Notes: generated by a model not told the origin, from the sequence alone. DNA of 6,836 nucleotides from Spirochaetales bacterium (GCA_015657395.1 JADLKI010000001.1:226172-233007), one strand, 5' to 3'; counted from the stretch's first letter, positions 1-5,620 are shown. Program-made: numbers and translations.

Positions 1-708
1 CATTTCCCACCCGAAGGCATCGTACATGATCTTGTGGAGAGGTGCGGAGGGAATCCATTCCTGGGCGCGCATGACATGCGTTATCCCCATCAGGTGATCG
101 TCGATGATGTTGGCCAGGTGATAGGTCGGGAAACCGTCCGATTTCAGAAGGACGGGGTCGGGGCTGATGTCTTCATTTTTCCACTCGATGCGGCCCAGGA
201 GGTCATCCTCGAACACCGTGACGCCGTCGAGAGGAATCTTCAGGCGGATCACATAGGGCTTTCCCTCGGCAATATTGTGTTCCCTCTCCTCTTTCGAGAG
301 AGAGCGGCAATGGCGGTCGTAGCCGATCTCGTCTTTTTTTGTGGCAATCTGCTCCTGGCGGAGCTTTTCGAGGCGCTCGGCATCACAGAAACAATAGTAG
401 GCCTTGTCCATCTTCACGAGCTCTTCGGCGTATCTCCGATAGATATCGAATCTTTCGGACTGCACATAGGGGCCGCAGGGGCCGCCCACATCAGGCCCTT
501 CGTCCCAGTAGAAGCCTAGCCATTTGAACGTGTCGTAGAGGTTCTGCACATATTCCGGCGAATATCGCGTGCGGTCGGTATCCTCAAGGCGCAGAATAAA
601 GCTTCCGCCCTTGGATTTCGCGAACAGATAGTTTATGAGGGCAGTCCTCACTCCACCTATATGCTGGTTGCCGGTCGGCGATGGCGCATACCGTACTCGA
701 ACAGACAT
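1..708 (-). CDS. gltX: Glutamyl-tRNA synthetase, N-terminal 236 residues (cut by window start)
   Basis: Class I aminoacyl-tRNA synthetase that charges tRNA-Glu with glutamate using ATP in the cytoplasm. The reading frame is open from the ATG at 708 to the window edge. It shows [12 protein letters not shown] at residues 8-19 (the HIGH-type ATP signature), LRLEDTD at 39-45, and the [20 protein letters not shown] stretch of the Rossmann domain near residues 190-210. A C-x-C pair (C106, C108) followed by Y130-x3-C134 resembles the zinc site described in some GluRS and GluQRS proteins. The KMSKS loop and anticodon-binding domain lie outside the window. The start is firm: GAGGAGG sits just upstream and residues 3-12 match the family start. 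The gene has its own promoter and follows the small membrane-protein gene on the same strand. It could be a non-discriminating GluRS that also charges tRNA-Gln; the visible half cannot decide. Confidence 0.97.
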   Translation of the reverse strand, partial: MSVRVRYAPSPTGNQHIGGVRTALINYLFAKSKGGSFILRLEDTDRTRYSPEYVQNLYDTFKWLGFYWDEGPDVGGPCGPYVQSERFDIYRRYAEELVKMDKAYYCFCDAERLEKLRQEQIATKKDEIGYDRHCRSLSKEEREHNIAEGKPYVIRLKIPLDGVTVFEDDLLGRIEWKNEDISPDPVLLKSDGFPTYHLANIIDDHLMGITHVMRAQEWIPSAPLHKIMYDAFGWEM

Positions 709-711
709 TAT

Positions 712-759
712 TCCTCCTCAATGCTGCGTTACTATACATTTCTGCCGATTTCTTTGCAA
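712..759 (-). promoter_or_regulatory. Sigma70-type promoter and Shine-Dalgarno of gltX
   Basis: On the minus strand, TTGCAA (754-759) and TATAGT (731-736) are separated by 17 bp. Transcription would start near 724, leaving a leader of about 16 nt that holds the GAGGAGG ribosome site immediately before the gltX ATG. The leader is too short for a T-box or other riboswitch. Hexamers and spacing are seen directly; activity is inferred. Confidence 0.7.
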
Positions 760-774
760 TAATTGAACAATTAT
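759..774. repeat. AT-rich inverted repeat touching the gltX -35 box
   Basis: ATAATTG-AA-CAATTAT forms a 7-bp inverted repeat with a 2-nt centre. It lies just upstream of, and touches, the TTGCAA -35 hexamer of gltX, after the end of the small membrane-protein gene. No T-run follows on either strand, so it is not a convincing terminator. It could be an operator, or it could be chance in AT-rich spacer DNA. Confidence 0.35.
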
Positions 775-790
775 CGATGGGCCGTGCGGA

Positions 791-1126
791 TCACTGGAGG
801 CGTATGCCCAACACAAACAAACTCAGGGCCAGAGCAATGGTGGCGACGACAGCGAGCGCCAGGAGAATCAGAAAACGCCCTGTATGAAAGCGCTCTCGTT
901 TGAAAAGGCCGAAACTCACCATCGAAATTGCATTGAAGAGGCTGATGCCGAGCAGGCCTATAGAGCAAATCTCGAATGCGGAGCGCCACCACGCTGAGCC
1001 GACAATGAGCATGACCACAGTGGAGGCCAGCCAAAGCACAAACACAGCCGTTTCGGCTATCTTCTGGAAGAGTCTGAAAGCGCGCAGAAAACTCGATCCT
1101 CCCAGGAGACCGCTTTCGTTTTTCAT
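791..1126 (-). CDS. Small three-helix inner-membrane protein, function unknown
   Basis: I do not recognise this 111-residue protein. It has three hydrophobic helices at about residues 24-46, 50-75 and 83-108. Basic residues before helix 1 (R15, R18, K22) and between helices 2 and 3 (KRERFHTGR, 76-84) predict, by the positive-inside rule, a cytoplasmic N-terminus and an outside C-terminus. No signal peptide, catalytic motif or cysteine pair is visible; C54 is the only cysteine. It lies 82 bp upstream of gltX on the same strand, and read-through into gltX is possible although gltX has its own promoter. The ATG at 1126 lacks a Shine-Dalgarno sequence, but TATACT ends 6 nt before it, so the mRNA may be leaderless. 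Clean hydrophobic segmentation favours a real gene over a shadow reading frame. Confidence 0.75.
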   Translation of the reverse strand: MKNESGLLGGSSFLRAFRLFQKIAETAVFVLWLASTVVMLIVGSAWWRSAFEICSIGLLGISLFNAISMVSFGLFKRERFHTGRFLILLALAVVATIALALSLFVLGIRLQ

Positions 1127-1150
1127 GGTGTCAGTATATCATAATCGTAT
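1127..1150. promoter_or_regulatory. 24-bp divergent start region with back-to-back -10 elements
   Basis: The gap between the membrane-protein gene and the HIT gene contains TATACT on the minus strand (1133-1138, 6 nt before the minus ATG) and CATAAT on the plus strand (1140-1145, 5 nt before the plus ATG). Neither start has a Shine-Dalgarno sequence. These spacings would put transcription starts at or next to both start codons. The -35 matches are weak, so promoter status is inferred. Confidence 0.4.
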
Positions 1151-1657
1151 ATGGAATACCTGTTCAGTTTCAACAAAATCGCATATCTCAAGGGAAAGAG
1201 GCCGAAAGGCTGCATACTCTGTCTCGTCCGCGACGGCTCCGAGGATGTCGACAAACTGGTTGTCCATCAGACAGAACACTTTATAGTATCGCTCAACCTC
1301 TATCCCTATAATCCCGGGCATCTGATAGTATTCCCGAAGCGCCACATCGCAGACATCCGCGAGTACACCAAAGAAGAGAGGCAAGAGCTGGATGAACTTC
1401 TTCCGATGTGCATCAATGTGCTCGACCGGTACGGCAACCCTTCGGCGTACAACATCGGCTACAACATGGGCCTCTCGGCCGGGGCGAGCATTGAACACCT
1501 CCATCTGCACATTATTCCCCGGTATCCCAGAGAGATAGGCATCGCAGAGCTTGTCGGGGGCTCGCGGGTGCTCGTCCAGGATCCCAAGGATACGCTCGTC
1601 CAGCTGAAAGAGATTTTTCGCAGCTCAGCGGCCGCGGATGCTCACCTGAGTCCCTAA
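1151..1657 (+). CDS. HIT-family protein, probable diadenosine polyphosphate hydrolase/phosphorylase
   Basis: 168-residue histidine-triad protein. The triad is H116-L-H118-L-H120-I-I, preceded by the conserved NMGLSAGASIEH stretch that binds the nucleotide phosphates. NPGHLIVFPKRH at 54-65 is the usual HIT strand-turn, and GCILC at 20-24 supplies a C-x2-C pair typical of zinc-binding members. The C-terminal ELVGGSRVLVQDP region resembles the long HIT branch that acts on Ap4A; HxHxH rather than HxHxQ argues against a GalT-type transferase. The likely role is cleavage of dinucleoside polyphosphates or nucleoside phosphoramidates in the cytosol; the substrate is inferred. The start is forced: an in-frame TAA ends 6 nt before this ATG, and the N-terminus matches family length. 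No Shine-Dalgarno is present. The 3' end overlaps thiN by 33 bp on the opposite strand. Confidence 0.92.
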   Translation: MEYLFSFNKIAYLKGKRPKGCILCLVRDGSEDVDKLVVHQTEHFIVSLNLYPYNPGHLIVFPKRHIADIREYTKEERQELDELLPMCINVLDRYGNPSAYNIGYNMGLSAGASIEHLHLHIIPRYPREIGIAELVGGSRVLVQDPKDTLVQLKEIFRSSAAADAHLSP

Positions 1658-2272
1658 AGGCAGGACGACGAGGACCGGTTCCCGGCCCGAAGCGATCTCC
1701 ACCTGCGGCAGCACGCTTCTATTGCTCACGCCAAAGTGTCCACAGTCCCACTCCAGCCCGTCGAGCGGCCACCTGAGCCCCTGTGAGTGCATCCCCCGGG
1801 CGCCCCTGGAGAGGGGAAAGACCGAGACAATCACAGGCTGGGGCGCCGAGAAGTGCAGGCTCTGTCCCGCCGGAACAAGAAAAGCGCTCTCCTGCGCCGT
1901 GTGCCACTCGTGGATTGAATTTTCCCGCTCAAACAGGGCCCTGACGGCGAGAAGGTGGTCGAGGCGCCCTGCCCCTCCTCCGGCAAGAACAATCTTCTGC
2001 ATTCCATGATGCAGGGCGGTCTCTATCGCAAGTTCCGTGTCGGTATAGTCTTTTTCCTGGGGAAACTGCAGAATCCTGTCTGCGGGGATTTTGGCAAGCG
2101 ACTCATGCCGGACACTGTCGAAATCCCCAACCACGAAATCGGGCTCAATCTGTGCCGAGAGACAGGCCTCAAGGCCCGAATCCGCCGCGATGACGAGATC
2201 GGCTTCCTCTGAAAGCGTGCGGATGATTTCACGAGGAGGGCCATCGCCCCCGGTCACGATAAGAGCTTTCAT
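1625..2272 (-). CDS. thiN: Thiamine pyrophosphokinase
   Basis: 215-residue enzyme that transfers pyrophosphate from ATP to thiamine to give thiamine diphosphate, the salvage route of vitamin B1. Family motifs appear in order: IAADSGLEACL (28-38), PDFVVGDFDSV (44-54) with metal-binding acids D50 and D52, FPQEKDYTDTE (70-80) with the K-D-x2-D-T-E block, GGGAGRLDH (98-106), and a C-terminal thiamine-binding region ending in FGVSNRS. Length fits bacterial single-domain TPK. The start at 2272 is supported by GAGGG about 7 nt upstream and by the family N-terminus MKALIVTGG. No TPP riboswitch fits in the roughly 50-bp space upstream. The symbol thiN follows Bacillus usage; tnr3/THI80-type names refer to the same activity in yeasts. 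The stop overlaps the HIT gene tail-to-tail. Confidence 0.95.
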   Translation of the reverse strand: MKALIVTGGDGPPREIIRTLSEEADLVIAADSGLEACLSAQIEPDFVVGDFDSVRHESLAKIPADRILQFPQEKDYTDTELAIETALHHGMQKIVLAGGGAGRLDHLLAVRALFERENSIHEWHTAQESAFLVPAGQSLHFSAPQPVIVSVFPLSRGARGMHSQGLRWPLDGLEWDCGHFGVSNRSVLPQVEIASGREPVLVVLPLGTQVSIRGR

Positions 2273-2290
2273 ATGTATTCCCTCGTAGAC

Positions 2291-2318
2291 ACAATAATGA
2301 GCCTAAGATACACTTCAA
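2291..2318 (-). promoter_or_regulatory. Candidate promoter of thiN, lying under the start of cca
   Basis: Minus-strand TTGAAG (2313-2318) and TATTGT (2291-2296) have a 16-bp spacer. Transcription would start near 2284, giving a short leader that holds GAGGG before the thiN ATG. The element overlaps the possible N-terminal codons of cca if that gene starts upstream of 2327. The hexamers are moderate matches. Confidence 0.45.
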
Positions 2319-2326
2319 AACCAGGA

Positions 2327-3700
2327 ATGAGAATACCCAATATCGACCCTGAATTGAGAAAAATTGCAGATAAACTCATCCGGAACGGCAAAAAAGCCTA
2401 CCTCGTGGGCGGGGCGGTCCGCGATGCATTTTTAAAGAGGCCTGTCACCGATTTCGATATCGCGACCGATGCCACGCCGCAGGAGTGCATGCGCCTCTTC
2501 CCCTGGGCAATCCCGACAGGCATACAGCACGGGACCATCACGGTCATTCCACGCTCCCGCAGATATAAGGTCGAAATAACCACCTTCCGCACCGAAGGCG
2601 CATATACCGACGGGCGGCACCCCGACACGGTCGCTTTTGTCGATGACATCTCCCTAGACCTCTCGAGGAGAGACTTCACGATCAACGCGATGGCCTTCGA
2701 CCTGGCGCACAATGTTTTTGTCGATCCCTTCGGGGGCAAGAGAGACCTTGCGGACAGGATAGTCCGGGCAGTCGGCAGTCCTCTCGACCGATTTCACGAA
2801 GACGGCCTCCGAACGATCCGGGCCATACGTTTCGCATCTCAGCTCGGCTTTGTCATAGAGCCGGCGACGTTCAGCGCAATAGCCGAGTGCCGGGGTGGCC
2901 TCATCCGAATCTCGGCGGAGCGCATCCGCGACGAGTTTTCCAAAATCCTGGAGGCCCGGATACCCTCTGTAGGGTTGCAGTTCCTCGTCGACACCGGCAC
3001 AGTCGAGGCGATTGTGCCTGAACTGTTGGCGTGCAGGGGTGTGCCTCAGCCCAATCATGGGCACCAGGATGTGCTCGCGCACCTCTTCGCGACCACAGAT
3101 GCCGTGATTCCCGACAACCTGTCGGAGGAAGAGCTTCTCGTCCTGCGACTCGCGGCATTGTTCCACGATATCGGCAAACCGCTGTGCTACAGGGACGACA
3201 ATGATTCCGTCTCTTTTTATGGACACGAGATGGAGTCTGAAAAAATCGCCAGAAAAAGGCTCCAAGAGCTCAAGTATTCCAACAGTGTCATCGAAAAGGT
3301 CTGCCATCTGGTCCGTCACCACATGTTCAACTATGAGCCGGGATGGACAGATGCGGCAGTCCGCAGGTTCATCGCCCGCGTGGGGCTTCAGTCTATCAGA
3401 GATCTGTTTGCGCTGCGCCTTGCCGACTCGACAGCCACGACAGGCGGCCCGTCTTCGTGGCCCCTTCTGTCCGAGTTTCAGTCCAGAATTGACCGTGTCG
3501 TCGAAGCGCACCAGGCCCTCAGTCTGAAGGATTTGGCGGTGAATGGCGATGATCTTGCGGCTTTGGGAATCCCGCGCAGCAGGGAGATGGGGGCGCTCCT
3601 CTCGGAGCTCCTCGATGCGGCGCTTGAGGATCCCTCCCTCAACACAAAGGAAAAGATGCTCAAAATCGCACAGGCGAAGTACTTCAGTCTGAAGCGCTAG
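2327..3700 (+). CDS. cca: CCA tRNA nucleotidyltransferase with HD domain
   Basis: Class II nucleotidyltransferase that adds or repairs the 3' CCA of tRNAs from CTP and ATP without a template. Numbering from M1 at 2327: YLVGGAVRD at 25-33, then TDFDIATDA with catalytic carboxylates D42 and D44, then RRDFTINAMAFD, DPFGGKRDL and the EDGLRTIRAIRFASQLGF neck region. An HD-type domain follows (LAALFHDIGKP, then YGHEMESE and HLVRHH), as in members with added phosphohydrolase activity. The INAMAFD form favours a CCA enzyme over poly(A) polymerase. At 457 residues it has the HD-containing length. The start is uncertain: in-frame ATGs exist at 2273, 2297 and 2327. I chose 2327 because the preceding 18 residues look unlike the family, but no start has a well-placed Shine-Dalgarno. 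The 3' end overlaps rnc by 17 bp. Confidence 0.95.
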   Translation: MRIPNIDPELRKIADKLIRNGKKAYLVGGAVRDAFLKRPVTDFDIATDATPQECMRLFPWAIPTGIQHGTITVIPRSRRYKVEITTFRTEGAYTDGRHPDTVAFVDDISLDLSRRDFTINAMAFDLAHNVFVDPFGGKRDLADRIVRAVGSPLDRFHEDGLRTIRAIRFASQLGFVIEPATFSAIAECRGGLIRISAERIRDEFSKILEARIPSVGLQFLVDTGTVEAIVPELLACRGVPQPNHGHQDVLAHLFATTDAVIPDNLSEEELLVLRLAALFHDIGKPLCYRDDNDSVSFYGHEMESEKIARKRLQELKYSNSVIEKVCHLVRHHMFNYEPGWTDAAVRRFIARVGLQSIRDLFALRLADSTATTGGPSSWPLLSEFQSRIDRVVEAHQALSLKDLAVNGDDLAALGIPRSREMGALLSELLDAALEDPSLNTKEKMLKIAQAKYFSLKR

Positions 3701-4481
3701 AATCCCTTGTTCCGAGGATGGCATCGAGGATTCTTGCGGTTTCCCCACCGCGGGCGCGCAGGGTCTCGAATGCCTGCTGGGCCACCCGCTGCTCAGCCTC
3801 TTTTTTGGTGTGACCTTCAAACGGACCGAAGGTTTCTCCGTCGAGGCCGCATGAAATGTGAAAGTGCCGGGCATGTTCGGGCCCTTCGGTTTTTACAATC
3901 TCGTAGTGCGGAAGCTCGATGCCCCGTTTCTGCGCGTATTCCTGGATTATCGACTTGAAATCCTTTCCAGAGCCGAAAGCCAGCGCTTCGATTTTATCGG
4001 CGAAGAGCCTCAACACGAGAGCCTTTGCAGCCTCGAAGCCGCTGTCCAGATAATAGGCGCCAAGAAGCGCTTCGGTCGCATCCGCCAGAATGGCCGGTTT
4101 CTGTCGGCCTCCGCTGTTCTCTTCTCCCCTGCCGAGCAGCAAATAATCGGCGAGAGAAAGTGCCGCGGCGATAATGCTGAGGGATGCCTCGGAGACCAGG
4201 ATGCTCTTCATGCGTGCGAGCTCGCCCTCATGCCTGTCGGGGAATTTTTCGTACAGAATGTGTGAGATGCAGAGCCCAAGAACACTGTCGCCCAGAAATT
4301 CGAGGCGCTCGTTATCGTTCCGGGCTGAGTGGGCTTCATTTATATATGAGCTGTGCGTCAATGCAACATCGAGTAAAGCAATATTATGAAAGGAAATAAG
4401 AGATAGGTGCTGGAACTGCTGCAGGGATATGCGGCGTGAAGCGTTCGGTCCGCATGGTTCGGACAAACTTGAATGCTTCAC
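3684..4481 (-). CDS. rnc: Ribonuclease III
   Basis: Double-strand-specific endoribonuclease that matures rRNA precursors and processes structured mRNAs as a homodimer. The catalytic domain carries NERLEFLGDSVLG at 57-69 with acids E58, E61 and D65, and DATEALLG at 134-141 with D134 and E137. A C-terminal dsRNA-binding domain spans about residues 173-243 and ends in the typical KKEAEQRVAQQAFETL helix. At 265 residues it is slightly longer than usual, from about 30 extra N-terminal residues and a short tail. No ATG is available: the first possible start after the in-frame stop is GTG at 4481, with GGAGG only 1 nt upstream; TTG at 4466 is an alternative with GGAGG 16 nt away. It is the last gene of rpmF-acpP-rnc, 11 nt after acpP. 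A strong hairpin covers its start region. Confidence 0.95.
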   Translation of the reverse strand: MKHSSLSEPCGPNASRRISLQQFQHLSLISFHNIALLDVALTHSSYINEAHSARNDNERLEFLGDSVLGLCISHILYEKFPDRHEGELARMKSILVSEASLSIIAAALSLADYLLLGRGEENSGGRQKPAILADATEALLGAYYLDSGFEAAKALVLRLFADKIEALAFGSGKDFKSIIQEYAQKRGIELPHYEIVKTEGPEHARHFHISCGLDGETFGPFEGHTKKEAEQRVAQQAFETLRARGGETARILDAILGTRDSSASD

Positions 4482-4484
4482 GCC
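4433..4484 (-). promoter_or_regulatory. Hairpin over the rnc ribosome site and start codon
   Basis: In the minus-strand transcript GGCGUGAAGC (4484-4475) pairs perfectly with GCUUCACGCC (4442-4433). After one A-C mismatch three more pairs follow, then an asymmetric internal loop (6 nt against 1) and an inner GUCCG/CGGAC stem with a 7-nt loop. The 5' arm contains the last two bases of GGAGG, the GTG start and the second codon of rnc. No U-run follows, so it is not an intrinsic terminator. It is a candidate translational control element and RNase III cleavage site for rnc itself. Confidence 0.6.
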
Positions 4485-4492
4485 TCCACCGT

Positions 4493-4729
4493 TTATTTTA
4501 CCTGGGTCTTGATGAACTCGTAGGCGTCTTTTACGGTCTCAAATTCGTTTGCCTTCTCGTCAGGGATCTGAATACCGAGCTCTTCCTCGATACCGTACAC
4601 GAGTTCGTAGGTATCGAGAGAATCTGCCCCGAGGTCCTGGCGGAAACTGGCATCCATAGTGATCTTGCTTTCGTCTACTTCGAGCTTCTCAGCGATAATC
4701 TTCTTGATTTTCTCAAACAGTTCGTCCAT
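4493..4729 (-). CDS. acpP: Acyl carrier protein
   Basis: 78-residue acidic helical carrier on which fatty acyl chains are built. The DSLDTYEL motif contains S37, the serine that receives the 4'-phosphopantetheine arm from CoA. Length, acidity and the four-helix pattern are standard for AcpP, as is the LGADSLD context. The ATG at 4729 is supported by AAGGAG 8 nt upstream; this ribosome site overlaps the rpmF stop codon (TAAGGAG), so translation is probably coupled. It sits second in rpmF-acpP-rnc. coaD, just upstream, supplies the CoA pathway that feeds its prosthetic group. Y replaces the more common V in DSLDTVEL; I recall this as usual in spirochaetes. Confidence 0.97.
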   Translation of the reverse strand: MDELFEKIKKIIAEKLEVDESKITMDASFRQDLGADSLDTYELVYGIEEELGIQIPDEKANEFETVKDAYEFIKTQVK

Positions 4730-4741
4730 CCTGAAGACTCC

Positions 4742-4927
4742 TTATTTAGATTCAGGGGTAATAACTTGACGACCCCTGTAGAAACCGCATTTCGGGCAAA
4801 CCCTGTGCAGCATGACCGGGTTGCCGCAGTTGCTGCAATGCACGATAGTGGGGGCGGCAAGCTTCATGTTGATTGAGCGGCGCCTTCTCGTCCTCGCTTT
4901 GGACGTCCTGAATTTAGGTACAGCCAT
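4742..4927 (-). CDS. rpmF: 50S ribosomal protein L32, zinc-binding form
   Basis: 61-residue, very basic ribosomal protein of the large subunit. MAVPKFRTSKARTRRRRS is the standard L32 N-terminus, and C31-x2-C34 with C44-x2-C47 form the zinc ribbon, so this is the zinc-containing (C+) type. The start at 4927 has GAGGT 7 nt upstream. It leads the rpmF-acpP-rnc operon and is separated from acpP by 12 bp. The DUF177/YceD gene that often precedes rpmF, and the plsX-fab genes that follow it in many proteobacteria, are absent here. Confidence 0.97.
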   Translation of the reverse strand: MAVPKFRTSKARTRRRRSINMKLAAPTIVHCSNCGNPVMLHRVCPKCGFYRGRQVITPESK

Positions 4928-4955
4928 GGTAGAACCTCATCATTCTTTCAGTATC

Positions 4956-4974
4956 GGCATGACAGTCGCATGCC
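4956..4974 (-). repeat. Inverted repeat at the rpmF transcript 5' end
   Basis: GGCATG-(7 nt)-CATGCC is a perfect 6-bp inverted repeat spanning the predicted start point of the rpmF operon. In RNA it would form a hairpin at or near the 5' end; in DNA it would be a 19-bp dyad just downstream of the -10 box, where a repressor could bind. Function unknown. Confidence 0.45.
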
Positions 4975-5004
4975 CAAATTATACAAAAATCGAGAAAATG
5001 TCAA
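4971..5004 (-). promoter_or_regulatory. Promoter of the rpmF-acpP-rnc operon
   Basis: Minus-strand TTGACA (4999-5004) and TATAAT (4978-4983) both match the sigma70 consensus exactly, but the spacer is only 15 bp. Transcription would start near 4971, giving a leader of about 44 nt before rpmF. Consensus hexamers fit a ribosomal-protein operon. The short spacer may lower activity or make it depend on supercoiling or a regulator. Confidence 0.75.
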
Positions 5005-5048
5005 GACAGACTTCCTCGCAGTCGATAACCATATACCATTCTTGCATT

Positions 5049-5546
5049 TTATAAAAGGGGATGCCCTCTCTCTTTCAATATCCTCTTGAGCACTTTAGCG
5101 GCGGCCTGTGGCACAATATCGTCGGGGAGCCTTTTGTACGCCACAAGATCACGCACCAGGCTGGAACTGATATCGACATGCTTGGCATCATAGAGGAAAA
5201 AGACAGTCCTGATCCCGGGATCAAGCCGCCGGTTCATGTAGGCCATGGTCGATTCGTAGGGCAATTCCGACGCGTTGCGCAGACCCCGCACAAGTACCGT
5301 ACAGTGCCGCTCCCGCGCGAAATCGGTGACGAGGCCCTCCCATGTGAAGACCTGCATGCGCTCGCCGAAGGTGTTCATCGCGTTGAGCATCTCGATGCGC
5401 TCATCGATGCTGAAGAGCCCCTCTTTTTCAGGATTGTGCGCGACGACGACATAGAGTGTGTCGAAGATGCTGAGCGCACTTTCGATGACATCGAGGTGAC
5501 CAGTCGTCGGCGGGTCGAAGCTTCCTGCAAATACTGCGTTTGGCAT
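5049..5546 (-). CDS. coaD: Phosphopantetheine adenylyltransferase
   Basis: Penultimate enzyme of CoA synthesis: joins 4'-phosphopantetheine and ATP to give dephospho-CoA and pyrophosphate; usually a hexamer. GSFDPPTTGH at residues 8-17 is the nucleotidyltransferase T-x-G-H signature, LVRGLRNASELPYE follows in mid-protein, and DISSSLVRDL near the C-terminus is the ISS-x2-R motif. At 165 residues it is normal length. I placed the start at 5546 (MPNAVFAGSFDPP) because family members begin only a few residues before GSFDP. In-frame alternatives upstream are TTG at 5582, with GGAGG 7 nt before it, and ATG at 5648; these would add 12 or 34 residues with no family counterpart. The ATG at 5546 has no Shine-Dalgarno, but a good promoter ends 7 nt before it. 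The rpmF operon follows 121 bp downstream. Confidence 0.96.
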   Translation of the reverse strand: MPNAVFAGSFDPPTTGHLDVIESALSIFDTLYVVVAHNPEKEGLFSIDERIEMLNAMNTFGERMQVFTWEGLVTDFARERHCTVLVRGLRNASELPYESTMAYMNRRLDPGIRTVFFLYDAKHVDISSSLVRDLVAYKRLPDDIVPQAAAKVLKRILKERGHPLL

Positions 5547-5553
5547 GTGGTCT

Positions 5554-5582
5554 ACTGTAATGTAGGTTTCACGAACGGTCAA
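5554..5582 (-). promoter_or_regulatory. coaD promoter placed for a leaderless mRNA
   Basis: Minus-strand TTGACC (5577-5582) and TACAGT (5554-5559) are separated by exactly 17 bp. Only 7 nt lie between TACAGT and the family-supported coaD ATG at 5546, so transcription should start at or within a base or two of the start codon. The TTG of this -35 box is also the alternative TTG start at 5582, so promoter and ribosome-site readings compete. Confidence 0.55.
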
Positions 5583-5589
5583 CAGAGAT

Positions 5590-5620
5590 CCTCCGGCGGC
5601 CTTGGCGCCTTGCCGGGAGG
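5590..5620. repeat. GC-rich imperfect hairpin between coaD and the divergent gene
   Basis: CCTCCGGCGGC (5590-5600) pairs with GCC (5607-5609) and GCCGGGAGG (5612-5620), with a TT bulge, one bulged G and a 6-nt loop. Each 3' arm contains a GGAGG-type ribosome site on its own strand, so transcripts crossing in either direction would have that site paired with CCTCC. No T-run follows on either strand. It may be an RNA switch on a longer coaD transcript, or chance. Confidence 0.35.

Noticed and set aside
34..519. A 161-codon plus-strand frame opposite gltX
   Set aside because: The minus strand encodes continuous GltX sequence through this region; the plus frame is a shadow.
2273..2326. Possible TPP riboswitch upstream of thiN
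   Set aside because: The space is too short for the aptamer, and no TPP-box sequence is seen.
2654..3874. A 406-codon open frame on the minus strand across cca and the end of rnc
   Set aside because: It is antisense to two firmly identified genes, has no family motif, and its length is explained by the codon bias of the GC-rich genes it opposes.
4436..4876. A 146-codon plus-strand frame over acpP and rpmF
   Set aside because: It lies antisense to two certain genes and crosses their ribosome sites.
5590..5620. Intrinsic terminator for coaD or its neighbour
   Set aside because: The stem is GC-rich but lacks a T-run on either strand, and it lies upstream of both flanking genes rather than behind one.
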